From Coprinus comatus (taxonomy: Eukaryota; Basidiomycota; Agaricomycetes; Agaricales; Agaricaceae): a stretch of DNA of 64,000 nucleotides. Made by a program: the position numbers and the translations under genes. Shown here piece after piece: positions 31,863-43,400 of the stretch. The first letter of the stretch is position 1. Every line of letters begins with the position of its first letter. The notes under the pieces were generated by a model. That model was not told where the DNA came from, ran no database searches, and saw only the letters and a program-made list of their open reading frames with translations. Location: assembly GCA_034638255.1 (NCBI GenBank), contig JAWPGT010000024.1, forward strand, positions 248,001 to 312,000, in the 5' to 3' direction.

Positions 31863-34800
31863 ATGCCTCTCCCATACTACGACCAGAGCCTCACTCGTAG
31901 CTATAGCATGCCTCACGGTTCGCACATGTTTAGTGGTGAACCTCAGCTAGGAAATGAAAACAATTCTTTACATCAAGCAAGCAGTAGCTCCTCTCTTTCA
32001 TACGCCAGTAACCCTTCAAGTAAGTATTGTTTGTCTACACCAATGCTACTACATTACCCCCTCTCAATTACATGACCGTAGACACGAACTTTAACTTGCC
32101 CGAACATAATCAACCGCTGCTACAGTGGACTCTAAACTGGATCAGCAATGCATATACACGTTCCAGGAGGCCATTCCTTTGGCTGAAAGGCCCATCCGGT
32201 GTCGGGAAATCTGATATCATGCGGGTTATTTCGAACTCAATCATTCACTCTGGAAGGTTCCCAGGAGCGTCATTCTCCTTTGCAAGGGAAGAGTGCAGTG
32301 ACTCTCGACAACTTTTCATCACGATCGCGCGCCAACTGGGCACCTATTTCCCTTCATATCACACGTACTTCGTTTCCGAATTGAACAAAGATCCCAGGTT
32401 CTCTGAACGGCCAATTCAGACACAATTCCATCGTGCCATAGTCCAACCATTTGTCACAAGACGAATAGACACCACATTCCCCATTATCATATTCATTGAT
32501 GGACTGGATGAATGTCGAGATCAACAAGATCAATGCTGTATCATTGCACTTATTTCGTTTTTCGTGCAGCGTTATCCTATCTCACCCTTCCTATGGGTTA
32601 TCAGCAGCCGTCCACAGCCACATCTGCTTACAACGTTTTCGCTGCCAACCATCAAACCAAGTTACGAGACAGAAGAAATTCCCGCGGTTTCTGATGAAGC
32701 AACGACAACTCAGCGGTACGATTACCACTTGAGCTTGGGCGCAACTGGGAGCATGAGAACACAATACAGTGAGTCCAGCTCATCTTTCATTGGTTCATAC
32801 ATACTCATAACCACTATCAATTCTTTTCCCTCCACATGGATTATCAGTAGGGAATCCTGGAGAGTTAATATCAAACAGTCAACCGGTAGTAGGTCCTTCC
32901 AATGTACAGCCGGAGTCCAACGAGAACGAGATCCCCAAAACTACTTCGATGAGTAAATCAATTTGATTTCGTATTAAAGCAAAGTATTTTAATAATTAGT
33001 TTCGGTACCAGGAAACCAACAAAACGCAAGAGACTGCCTCCCACTTGCTACCACCGAACCTGGTCAACTATCCAACACGACCAATTCCAGTCTCACCTCT
33101 TTGACTACGTTCTTTGCTCAATCTCGCGACTTTACAATCAATAACCCAACAATGATATCAAATAATTACCAACAAACACCCAATACCGATAACAGGAGTG
33201 AGTAATCTCGGAAACTGCGGTTACTACATAACTTCTGACACCTAACATTCCTAAGCTTTGAAGATGCTGCTCAAATATACCGTTCCCGGTGCTGACGTGG
33301 ATTCTTCAGAACGTAACCCGCCTCCTAGATGCCATCCCAACACCCGAGTTCGTCTTCGGGGACGATTACGTGAATGGATTCTCAATCGTGGATGTGGACA
33401 GAAACCGTTCTTTTGGGTGAAAGGTCCGGCAGGTGTTGGCAAATCTGCTGTTCTACAATCAATCGCAGAATCCATATTCTCTCCTCCAGCTATGAAGCCA
33501 GGAGCGGCATTTTTTTTCTGGAGGTCTGACTCAACTGGAGCTCGTAGTGACCCTAAACGACTCTTCACCACCATCGCTTACCAGCTATATGCACGCTACC
33601 CGCCATACCAACCATATCTGTTGTCAAAGCTCAGTGAGGATCCCAAACTTCCTGAACGATCAATGAAAACCCAGTTCTTCTACTTTATCACCCAACCCTT
33701 TGTTCATTTGAAGTTGCACAACAGTACACCACCGATCGCCATTATCATAGACGGACTTGACGAGTGCAAGGGGGAGAAAGCACAGTGCGAAATCATTGAA
33801 CTCATTGCTACATTTGTATCCGACCATCCAACTGCTCCTCTCCTTTGGCTTGTCAGCAGTCGTCCCGAATCACACATAGAAGCCATGTTTACTCGCCCGA
33901 AGATATTACCAACTTATGACATGGACGAGATCAAGGTTGACTCGGATGAATCGTATGCTGACGTCGAAGAGTACCTACGATCTGAATTTGAAGAAATTCG
34001 TGATAGGAATTCTCATTCTATTCCCAATCCACATCAATGGCCAACAGAGACTCCGTTCCTGATGATCGCCAGTTATGCCGGTGGTCTTTTTGCTTTTGCT
34101 TCCACAGTGATGAAGTTTATTGATGATGTGGACTATCGGGACCCCGTTACACTCTTGAACCAGGTCATTGACGGTATTGAGAATGCGAGGAGGAACCAAC
34201 AGGACTCGGAAAGAAAGCGAAACCCCTTTGCAGATCTGGATGCTCTCTACACCTTTATCATGTCCACTGTTCCAGACGACATCTTTCCTATCACAAAACG
34301 AATATTATCTATTATGATTATGAGTCCGGTGATCGACCTCGACTCTTTCAGTGGCGTGAGTAACCTACTTCAACTTCCGATACATCAAATACGCAGTTCT
34401 CTTCACAAGTTGAATTCTGTGGTATCCTATAACAAGATTATCTCCGGCCACTTGCATCTACCTGTAGTTGAACATAAATCCTTTATGGACTATCTAGACG
34501 ACGAATCTCGTTCTGGAGCATTTTTCATTGGATGCAAGAGTGGGAGCGAAGAATTTGTCCCGGGTTTCCATCGGATCCTGCATGAAGTCATGGATGGTAA
34601 GTTACTGATCAAATTTCAAGTCACCATGAAGTTTAGTTTTTTTTCTCTTATATTCACACGTTCATTAGATCCAGATGGACAATTTAATGTGGATAACATC
34701 AAACTAACCACTACATTTGAAGAGCCTGACTTGTGCTTTAAGGCAAAACTTGATATGTTGTGCCATTGTTTTCGGTACATGCATGACATTGGTGTTGCCA

Positions 34801-35489
34801 ATAAAGATCACCCGATCTTTTTTACTCTAAAAAGTTTTATTGATAACTTTGATTTCTCGGTTGTACCTACGTGGAGCATTGGAATTAGATGGAAAATAGA
34901 ATTCATGCAATCAGTCTATGATTTTGTGAGTGTTCAGATAGATTTATAGTTCAGCACTGGAAAAACTGATGTACTTATTTTTCTTTGCCTTACTTGCAAA
35001 GGTGGAGAAGTTTCACTACCAAGATCCTGAGCTTTTCCATGTGTTTATGGACACCAAGGAGATTAAAATGGAAAAAATTGATGTTTTCAGAGAGGCTGTG
35101 GTTTACAGATGTTATGACATTGAGGAGGAGGATGGCATAATCATGTTATACAATGTGTGTACAAAACCAATCATCCTGGTCATTGTTTGGTGTGGAGGGC
35201 TGACATGTCATTGCAGGATATGACCTTGGAACAGCAAACTTGGTATGATTCAATAAGCTGTGATGGATCAGATTATCTTTGTGGATATCCTGACTCAGAG
35301 AAGATGGTACATTTTTTCTCAATTCTTAAACAAATGCAGGAAGATAAGAGTCAGACATACTGTCCAGTTGGGAAATTTGTGGGCTCAGGAAACTCATGTT
35401 ATATCTATCTACCACAATCTCTGTGTATAGTTGATGAAAAAGAGGATTGTGATTATTGGGATATGTTTATTCCATACAACAAGGAATAA
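31863..35489 (+). pseudogene. Dual-NACHT protein (NWD2-like), copy B
   Basis: Exon 1 is MPLPYYDQSLTRSYSMPHGS. NACHT module 1 (about 32085-32760) has Walker A GPSGVGKS, Walker B IIIFIDGLDEC and LWVISSRPQPHL. An intron (GTGAGTCC...TTATCAG, about 32769-32849) and a Ser/Thr/Asn-rich linker come next. NACHT module 2 from 33258 has SSERNPPPRCHPNTR, Walker A GPAGVGKS, Walker B IAIIIDGLDEC and LLWLVSSRPESHI. The helical part and the exon VEKFHYQDPELFHVFMDTKE follow. Two P-loop modules in one open gene is unusual for the family, where one is normal. The last exon has the same TG-run frame change as copy A (near 35157), after which YKTNHPGHCLVWRADMSLQD reads to 35489. I call it a pseudogene for that reason, though a protein ending early would keep both P-loops. 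Confidence 0.7.
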
Positions 35490-35610
35490 TCAATTGACAA
35501 TATTAATAAACATTTTTACATACCTTTTCTATCATTATTTTGTCTTACTTGAGCCTCCAAGTCAGGGACATCTATGATTTCATATTGAAAAGTTCCAAGC
35601 TTTCTGTAAG

Positions 35611-35789
35611 GGGACCTTCCTCACCGACCTTTACACTGACACACCGACTACCGACCGATCCTCCGATGTTCTGACTTCCATTGGAACACCTCCTGACTTC
35701 ACGCTTTCATGACTTGCCCCCTCACATGACTCGTCCCCCATTGTCCCCATTGTCCATGTTATGACATCCCTCTGGACAATAGCTGGTGT
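35611..35789. other. Spacer between copy B and the LTR nest
   Basis: Repeated ACCGAC/TTGTCCCC-type short motifs; no gene. Confidence 0.4.
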
Positions 35790-36438
35790 TGTTGGAAAGA
35801 TGGACTATTATTAGATAGTCATATGACACTTTTTCATTAGTTTTGTTTCACACTAGTTGTTATGAACTTGCCTATACCTCTGTTTTGGTATAGATGATGC
35901 TACGATGGACCTCTTCTGTTATAGATCTTGCCTATACCTCTGTTTTGGTATAGATGATGCTACGATGGATCTCTTCAAGATGCTCATAGGAGGAGAATGT
36001 CTACTCAGACTGAGACTACTTTCAGGGAATGACCTCCACAGTACTCAGACTGTAGATCACAGGTGTTCCTTACTAGTAAGCCATTCGTGCAAGAGTTAGA
36101 GCTGACTCCGGTTCTAGGTATCAAGTTGAGGGCGATGAACGAGATAGAGTAGAAGCAACTTAGAGTATTAAGCTGAGCTTAATCTCTGTCGCTGTCCATG
36201 TATTTATACAACTACAAGTACAGGTTGTAGGCTATGCTTGATACATGTGAGACAGGAGAGTGAAACTATCTACAGCTGAAACAGTGAGTGAAACGACAAT
36301 ATGGAAGTCCATAGAAACTACTAGTCCAAGGCTATACAAAACATCAGTCCAAGGCTATGTAAAACAGATGAAGAGAAAGTACACTATCGTCCATCATTAG
36401 TTCTAATGATTAGTCGTGATAAATATGAAACCGTAACA
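35790..36438 (-). repeat. LTR, probably the 3' LTR of Gypsy-1
   Basis: A 649-bp TG...CA block. Read on the minus strand it begins TGTTACGG, just after a purine tract (GAAAGGGGATAA), as expected for a minus-strand element's polypurine tract and 3' LTR. It contains a 60-bp tandem duplication (35867 and 35927, starting CTTGCCTATACCTCTGTTTT). Its plus-strand start (TGTTGGAAAG..GGACTATTATTAGATAG) resembles the start of the Copia-1 LTR in the opposite orientation, so it could instead be a plus-strand copia solo LTR. Confidence 0.5.
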
Positions 36439-36452
36439 TTATCCCCTTTCTA
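36439..36452 (-). promoter_or_regulatory. Polypurine tract of Gypsy-1
   Basis: On the minus strand the sequence GAAAGGGGATAA directly precedes the LTR start TGTTACGG. Confidence 0.5.
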
Positions 36453-36745
36453 GAGAACTAGTCCATAGTTCATAAATAATAGTTCAAGGTAATAGTCCAG
36501 ACGAAAAATAAAAGAAAAAGTACTCAAGAAAAATAAGTCCACGTTTAGACACGTCTGTCATAGTGAGAGGGTCGAGATTGGTAGGCGGGCAGCGGAGTGG
36601 GTGGTCTGGCAGGAAGAGGGTGGTGTACTGCTGAAGTAGGAATTTCCCAAAGAGGCAGTGTGTGTGAGATGCGATGTAGGAATTGAGAGGGGTGGCAAAT
36701 TTCATCTACTTGGCGGTTGTCTTGTTCATCTCGATAGGTGACTCT

Positions 36746-37126
36746 TGTTGAAAGCAACGCGTATGCATGTAGACATAGCAATATAATGATACGCACGAAG
36801 TGGTAGTTAGTATGTTTGCTTGGTGGAGAGAATAGAGTGTAAGAGAACTTTGTAGTTCGAGAACTGTAGAATACAAGAGAGAAAGTACACTACTTATACA
36901 ATAATGAAGTGGTCCGTGCTACGACTAGAAAGGAGTCAGGTGTCTACTATGTGTCAGGTAATTATACATGAAACAGGAGTTGATACAGGAGTTAAAACAC
37001 ATAGGTGAAACACTAACTACAACCAATAAGGAGCTGCCACATAATGCAAAGCGTAATGGAACGATGAAAGTAAAACGAAATGAAAATGTCATGTGACTAT
37101 CTAATAATAGTCCGTATTTTCCAACA
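36746..37126 (-). repeat. Copia-1 3' LTR
   Basis: TGTTGGAAAA...CTTTCAACA on the minus strand, 381 bp, bounded by ACTCT. It shares all but two bases with 43020-43400. Confidence 0.95.
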
Positions 37127-37142
37127 CTCCCCTTTTCGTAAG
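37127..37142 (-). promoter_or_regulatory. Copia-1 polypurine tract
   Basis: GAAAAGGGGAG on the minus strand directly before the 3' LTR. Confidence 0.7.
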
Positions 37143-37171
37143 CGTAGTCGACAATTAAGCGCCAATACTCA

Positions 37172-40100
37172 CTAATCCATATTATTTTTTAAAGTGCGCT
37201 TGGAAGCAGCAAAGGTTGAGGACGAAAACACTAAACCGAAGTGACTATTCCTGAAGTTCTCAAATTTAACTCTTCCAAGGTTTTTCGTGAGAAGATCTGC
37301 GGGATTGGAAGTGCCAGGAATGAAAAATAACAGAACCTTCTTATCAGCAAGACATTGCCGAATGAAGTGGAATTTGATGTCAATGTGTTTTGACCTCTTC
37401 TCAACTGTAGGGTTTTGAGCGATGAAGAGGGAACCCATGTTATCTCCACAAATTTCCATTGGTTCACCATTAGATAAACCGAGTTCCATCATTAGCTGAC
37501 GGATCCACACAGCTTGACGGCAGCTATCAGAAAGCGCCATATATTCAGCCTCAGTAGAGGACAAGGCAACTGTCTTTTGCGATCGACTGACCCATGCAAC
37601 TGGACAGGAGGCTAGAGACGTGAAGTAGCCTGTCTGAGAACGACGGTCCGTTGGATCACTATCCCAATCTGAATCACTATAGGTGATAAAACCTTCACCT
37701 TTTCCTCCATCAAGCACCATGTGGTATTCCTTGGTTGCGAGAAGGTATCGGCAAATGTATAGAGCACGCTTGAGATGCTCTTCAGTGGGGTTGTGGGCAT
37801 GTTGACTCAATTTAGTAACTGCAAACCCAATGTCTGGGCGAGTTCCAATCATCAAGTACAACAGTGATCCAATCACCTGTTGGTAATGTGTTCGAAGCGT
37901 GGCGTTGACAGGACCGGTGTTAGGAACGGCATGGTAACCTTCTGGCAGCGGAGTTCGCGCCGGTTTGGTTTCTCTGCCTGCACCGTCAATCTTAAATCGT
38001 TCAAGGATCTTCTGTAAATAAGAAGCTTGATCCAAGAAGATTTTTCGATTCTTCCTATCACGGCGGATGCGCATGCCTAGAAATTCTTTAACTTCACCGG
38101 CATCACGGCATTCCCAACGCTTCATGAACTTCCCTTTTAACTTTTTAAGTAGGGCGGAGTCATTTCCCATGAATAATACGTCATCGACATAGACAACGGC
38201 AATGCAGATCTTGCCAGTTTTCTTGTCTCGGTAGATGTATACGCCAGCATCGGATTCGCATCGACTGAAGCCTAGGTCTTTCATGGAAGTTGCCATTTCT
38301 TTCCACCAGGCCAGTCCAGCTTGTTTAAGGCTGTACAATGCGCGACGTAACCTCCAGACTTTATTCTCCTTCCCTTCCTGGATGAAACCTTCGGGTTGTT
38401 TCATATAGATTTCTTCATCCAGTTTTCCGTATAAGTACGCTGTCTTTACATCGACAGCCTCAATATCCCAATCATTCAAAGCTGCTAAGCCAAGAAGGAT
38501 ACGAGTAGACTCATAGCGTACGACTGGAGAAAAGAGTTCATCAAAGTCGATACCTTCGACTTGAGAGAAACCTTTTGCCACGAGACGAGCATGTTTCCGG
38601 CCATCTCCTTTGACATTGAAAACCCATCGGTTTTGAATAGCTTTCCTCCCCTTAGGGAGATCCACGATTTCATATACCTTGCGCTTCTTAAGCGCTGTCA
38701 ACTCTTCTTTGCATGCTTCCAGCCATTTCTGTCTTTCTTCTGGATCAAGTTTACCAAGATCACGGAATTGAACAGGGATTTTTGCAGCATTACTATGCGC
38801 AAGTTTGGCTTTTGTCAGCAAAATATTAATCCATTCTAACCCCCCTTCCCTGGAAAGCCGTTGTTGCATTTCATCCTCATCTTCAGGAGGTGCAGCAGGA
38901 TTGTGCTCCCCTTGACTCTCCATCCAACGTTTATAGTTTTCAGCATATTGCTCAAGCCGTTGGCGAGCTTCTTCGTCAGATAGATTTTGAGGTCTGCCAC
39001 GAGGCATCTTGAACCGGTTTGATGGACCGGGTTCTTCCAGAGAAATGGTATCATAATCACGGAGAATTTCAGATGGATGCTTATGTCCGTAGGCATTATC
39101 GGGTCTTTCCGGGACTTTTCGTTCGCGGCCTGAACGGCGTGGTTCGAAAGAAGGACCTTCTTGAGCACGTTTTGGTAATGGACGTTGTGCTCTTTCAGGT
39201 TGAGACCTTCTTGGTGTCTCAGGTGGATGATAATGATCTCTATGATCGTGATTGTGACCATCATGGTGGTGATGATCAAGGGAATCCTCACTCGCATAAC
39301 TCAATCCGTCATCTTCATCCTCTGTTTCGACTTTTGGTCGTCTAGAGGGAGATTTAGGAGGGGGAGTTGGAGGAGGTGGAATAGAGGGATCGCGAGCTGG
39401 TGGGGCAGGCGGATCTGAAGGTCGAGTAGGATTACTCGGTGTCTTCAGAGGAATAGCAGGGGGATCTGCTGGGAAGTCGAAATAATCTGTATCTGATCCA
39501 TCATCTGACATTCCGTCAAAGAGGTCATCAGGAGGATTTGGGGGTGTTCGTAGATCTCTACGTCGATCAGTGGCAGTTGATTCACATTTAGGGAACCACT
39601 CTTCTTCGAAGATTGCTGTGTGAGCTATATAAATAACATTTCCCTTTTGGTGACGCATGAACTTTAGGTTACTACCATCATAACCCAAAAAGATCATTGT
39701 CTCCGACTTGGCTGCGAGTTTATTTTCGCGCACAGCAGGCGGCAGGTACACGTAAGCTCCACATCCGAACACATGTAAACCATTTACATTAGGTTTATTT
39801 CCGTGCATTAATTCAAATGGCATTCGATACTCGAGACGTTTCATTGGTGTTCTATTATAGATATGAATTGCCGTTTCCACAGCAAATTCCCACCAATTCT
39901 CCGGACAACATGCATGAAGTTGCATGGCTTCAGACTTCTTGTGAATCGTACGATTCAAGCGTTCAGCACGTCCATTCTGCTCATGAATATGAGGAGCAGT
40001 ATTCTCGTGAACAATACTGGCTAAGCTAAACAAATTTTTCAACTTGTCCGAAATGTATTCCCCACCATTATCAGTGCGAACTCGTTTAACCTTTTTCCCA

Positions 40101-40930
40101 TGTTGGGTTTCAACTTGAGCCAAGAATTCCTGAAATGTCGCAAAGACATCGGATTTTTGTCTCAAAAATCGAGTATAGGTAAAACCGGAATAGTCATCTA
40201 AGAACGTGATGATCCATTTTGCACGGTGATATGATAATGTGGGAAATTCAAGAAGGTCAGAATGCACCAACTCGAATATTTCGGTAGCTCTGGACAATGA
40301 TGGAGGATGAGCCTTTTCCTGCAGCTTGCCATGAGCGCAACCATCACATGTCCTTGACCGTTTTGGAATATCGACGTCTGGAAAATTAACCGTGTGTTCC
40401 TTGAACTTCCTGAGCACTTGCTTCGAAGGATGTCCAAGTCGATTATGCTAGAGATCATAAAGCGAATGAACTCCAGGTAAAGTTAGGGAATGGATGTCAC
40501 TATCCAATATGATTCGTGAATGAACCATATGTATTCCATCACCCTTTACCCGCTGAGTAGCCTCCATATAGAGGGAGCCATCGGGCCGTAGGATCCGAGA
40601 TCCTGTCACATCAGCCTCAAGCCTTAAGCCATCAAGATAAAAAGGTCCTGGTGACATAAGTCTTCCATTCAATCCCTCTATGTAAAATACCGGGTATAAT
40701 GACGTGATGGTTCGTACACCAGCCAATTCATGCTGGATGATTACACGGCCACGTGCTTTGATGGTGGTGTGACTATTAGCAGTTTGCACCGTGCCGTAAT
40801 CACCCTTCTCGACGTCAACGAAGTCGCCAATGTTACCAGTGAAGTGATAACTAGCGCCAGAGTCGAGCATCCAGATTGCTATACCAGTATTATACACTGG
40901 GGGCGATTTTTGCAATTGCTGCATTGACAA
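37172..40930 (-). pseudogene. Copia-1 pol: protease, integrase, reverse transcriptase, RNase H
   Basis: The frame opens upstream of 40930. The protease active site is WMLDSGASYHF. The GAG-pre-integrase motif reads YDL[TAG]HNRLGHP, the TAG at 40448-40450 standing for the conserved Trp; its finger continues CDGCAHGK. The remaining 1081 residues are unbroken. The integrase triad is D54 (VHSDLL), D116 (RTDNGGEY) and E152 (GRAERLNRT), with the exact D-35-E spacing. The reverse transcriptase begins WVFNVKGDGRKHARLVAKGF and has YVDDVLFMG. RNase H has YSDSDW, LSSTEAEYMALSD and KHIDIKFHFIR. One codon change would separate this copy from full function on the pol side. The nonsense codon is a G-to-A change on the coding strand. 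Confidence 0.95.
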
Positions 40931-43050
40931 TGTTCAAAGAATTTACCATGGTCATCTTTTTCATATCCTGAGATCGAAACAGTAGGTTTTAAGTACTTCA
41001 TCGGGATAGAAATAGGGAAATCATAATGTGCGGTATCATTCGTGGCGGGAAAAATACAAATCTCAGTATCTAGCGGTGGAGGATTACAAACAGTAGTCCG
41101 AATAGTTCTAGTAGTCCCATGCAACGATCTCGATAGTCCATCAACAGCCCTCGAGCTTAGAAGCGAGAGGCGGGAGAACCCGGAGCGGAGGAATTTTCTG
41201 GAACACCCCAGAAGCGAGCTGCTTCGGGGTCCACGCTGTACAGAGCACACATCAGAAAAAGATGAATCTTTGATCAGAGATTCTACATACTTGTATTCCC
41301 CATCATCGGTATCGTACTGGGTAGAGGGCGAGTTCATGATTTGTTCATATTGTTCGTCAAGAACAGAGACAGATGCCGGAGCAGACACCTGATCATGCGG
41401 AGGCCGCATGTGAACATTATCATTCTCGTCAATAGAGACTACCGAATGCGGGGGACTAGGCTCACAGGCTGGACGAGAGGTAAGAACTAGACCATCGAGC
41501 GAAGGCAAGGCAGGGGGAGGTGTAGGCTCCATACCAAGACGACGTTCATAGGACTTGAGTACCCGGGCCTTGGTCCTTTGCAATCGGGTCCTTCCCACGA
41601 GTTGGTTGGGAACCACGGTAGGAGCTTTACGCTCAACTACCTTCTCGGGAGTGGACTCTCTAATTTCCTCAATGAAAGCACGAGTTGATTTGAAGGGACG
41701 GTCTAAAACGGTAGCAGCAGGAGAGGCGAAATTGTTGAGCATGACGATATTGGAAGCAGCTGCATCTACCCCAGTAGTAGAGGTATTAGTGGTGTCCGCG
41801 GACTTAGCATTTTTGTTACCACCACGCTTTCCCCGAGTCCTCTTCTTCTTTTTGTCCTCACCAGTTCCACCCTGTTGGGTCTGACCGGAACCAGAACCGT
41901 TGCCAGATTGTTGGGGTTGGGGTTGCTGCCCTTGCGGGCGCGAACCTTGACCTTGGTTCTGGTTTTGGTTGTGGTTGTGTTGTTTAGGGCCTTTAAAGCC
42001 CTTCACACCCTGAGAACGTAAAGCGTTAGCTTGACCATGAGAGTCAAGCCAAGCGGACTGGATCGCTTCAGCAACGATCTGTACTGTGAGCCGAGAAAAC
42101 TCAGAGCTTCTGTATCGAACGAGAAGAGAAGCCCGAGTTGCATTCCATTGGTTTGGAATGCGCGTCAACAGCATGAGTGCTCGAAGGAGGTTGGGAATGA
42201 TGATGGGAGGATTTGCAGTTTCGAGGCGAGTGAAATATGAAGTGAACGTTGCGATCTCGGCAGAAGGATCTGAAGAACCAGATAACCTAAAGCCGTCCGC
42301 TTTTGCCCACACCTCGAATGCAGTTCCTGCATTAAATGTGCCGTAGGTCGTTTGCAGATGTTCCCAAAGTTCAAAAGAATAGATTCTACCGTGATTTAAC
42401 ATTTCATCGGAGATTTTAGAGTTGATTAATCCTAAGGCAAAAGCCTCAGCATTATCGAACTTAGTCTGTTCTTCATTGGAAATTTTCCATCTCGTACCAG
42501 TTTGGGCAGTGCGTGCGGGTGTGTCATCCGTAGCAGCTCTGGCAGGAATGGTATATTCTTCTGAATACGACTTTGGACTCTGTTTCTGTAGGATGATTTG
42601 TCCCACAGAATAACCATCAACAATGATCATGTTTGCACAGTTAATCAATTTCATCGACCACATAGGGTAGTCGGCTGAACCTTTGAGAACGGGCAACGTG
42701 GGGATGAGCGCGGTCATGATGATGAATTGGAGATAAGAATCTACAACAAAACACATGTTAGCCTCATGTTGTAAGTTGCACATACGTGCGCCAGCAACAG
42801 TTCTGCGAGCTTTCCGTCTAACCGAGTACGGTAGTATGGAGCAAGCATCACACCAGAGAGGGAGAGACGAAATCTCTGAGGGCCTGGAACAGGACTCAAT
42901 CTCTCCAGGTTGGTCGACGTGAACCACACGTTTCCGAGAGCGAGATGACTTAACATGCTGAGAAGCTATGTGTCTCGTCGAACTCAAGGATCCATACTGG
43001 CTAGTCGGGGCCCATAACCTGTTGAAAGCAACGCGTATGCATGTAGACAT
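40879..43050 (-). CDS. Copia-1 gag
   Basis: 723 codons from an ATG inside the 5' LTR, through the primer-binding site (encoding NRLWAP), into gag. A likelier capsid start is MTALIPTLPVLKGSADYPMW (about 42717). The capsid region has ISDEMLNHG.IYSFELWEHL and a helical core (LLRALMLLTRIPNQWNATRA). The C-terminal third is Gln/Asn-rich with a basic block (KKKKRTRGKRGGNK) in place of a zinc knuckle, and a CQCSNC motif near the end. The frame stops at 40879, overlapping protease, which is in the minus-one frame. In Copia-2 the two are in one frame, so the change here is probably an indel in the A5 or C5 run nearby and not programmed. Confidence 0.85.
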   Translation of the reverse strand: MSTCIRVAFNRLWAPTSQYGSLSSTRHIASQHVKSSRSRKRVVHVDQPGEIESCSRPSEISSLPLWCDACSILPYSVRRKARRTVAGARMCNLQHEANMCFVVDSYLQFIIMTALIPTLPVLKGSADYPMWSMKLINCANMIIVDGYSVGQIILQKQSPKSYSEEYTIPARAATDDTPARTAQTGTRWKISNEEQTKFDNAEAFALGLINSKISDEMLNHGRIYSFELWEHLQTTYGTFNAGTAFEVWAKADGFRLSGSSDPSAEIATFTSYFTRLETANPPIIIPNLLRALMLLTRIPNQWNATRASLLVRYRSSEFSRLTVQIVAEAIQSAWLDSHGQANALRSQGVKGFKGPKQHNHNQNQNQGQGSRPQGQQPQPQQSGNGSGSGQTQQGGTGEDKKKKRTRGKRGGNKNAKSADTTNTSTTGVDAAASNIVMLNNFASPAATVLDRPFKSTRAFIEEIRESTPEKVVERKAPTVVPNQLVGRTRLQRTKARVLKSYERRLGMEPTPPPALPSLDGLVLTSRPACEPSPPHSVVSIDENDNVHMRPPHDQVSAPASVSVLDEQYEQIMNSPSTQYDTDDGEYKYVESLIKDSSFSDVCSVQRGPRSSSLLGCSRKFLRSGFSRLSLLSSRAVDGLSRSLHGTTRTIRTTVCNPPPLDTEICIFPATNDTAHYDFPISIPMKYLKPTVSISGYEKDDHGKFFEHCQCSNCKNRPQCIILV
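43007..43019 (-). promoter_or_regulatory. Copia-1 primer-binding site (initiator-Met tRNA anticodon region)
   Basis: GGTTATGGGCCCC follows the 5' LTR at once on the minus strand. It is complementary to the anticodon stem-loop of eukaryotic initiator tRNA-Met (GGGCCCAUAACC), the priming mode known for Drosophila copia, where a tRNA half is used instead of the 3' end. Confidence 0.75.
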
Positions 43051-43400
43051 AGCAATATAATGATACGCACGAAGTGGTAGTTAGTATGTTTGCTTGGTGG
43101 AGAGAATAGAGTGTAAGAGAACTTTGTAGTTCGAGAACTGTAGAATACAAGAGAGAAAGTACACTACTTATACAATAATGAAGTGGTCCGTGCTACGACT
43201 AGAAAGGAGTCAGGTGTCTACTACGTGTCAGGTAATTATACATGAAACAGGAGTTGATACAGGAGTTAAAACACATAGGTGAAACGCTAACTACAACCAA
43301 TAAGGAGCTGCCACATAATGCAAAGCGTAATGGAACGATGAAAGTAAAACGAAATGAAAATGTCATGTGACTATCTAATAATAGTCCGTATTTTCCAACA
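43020..43400 (-). repeat. Copia-1 5' LTR
   Basis: 381 bp, partner of 36746-37126. An ATG at 43050 inside it opens the gag frame. Confidence 0.95.

Larger units (their letters stand above)
30268..35610. repeat. Segmental duplication, copy B (STN1-like plus NACHT)
   Basis: About 5.3 kb aligning with 23715-28405. It keeps sequence that copy A has lost, both in the STN1-like OB-fold and in the first NACHT module, so it is nearer the ancestral form. Confidence 0.8.
36746..43400 (-). mobile_element. Copia-1: nearly intact Ty1/copia element
   Basis: 6655 bp with two 381-bp LTRs and target-site duplication ACTCT (36741-36745 and 43401-43405), inserted in Gypsy-1 ORF3. The LTRs differ at only two places, both CpG-type transitions, so the insertion is young. 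It has a primer-binding site, a polypurine tract, gag and pol. Coding breaks are one TAG and one frame change between gag and protease. Confidence 0.95.

Noticed and set aside
40879..40940. Programmed minus-one frameshift in Copia-1
   Set aside because: No canonical X-XXY-YYZ site lies in the overlap, and the sister family is fused in one frame.
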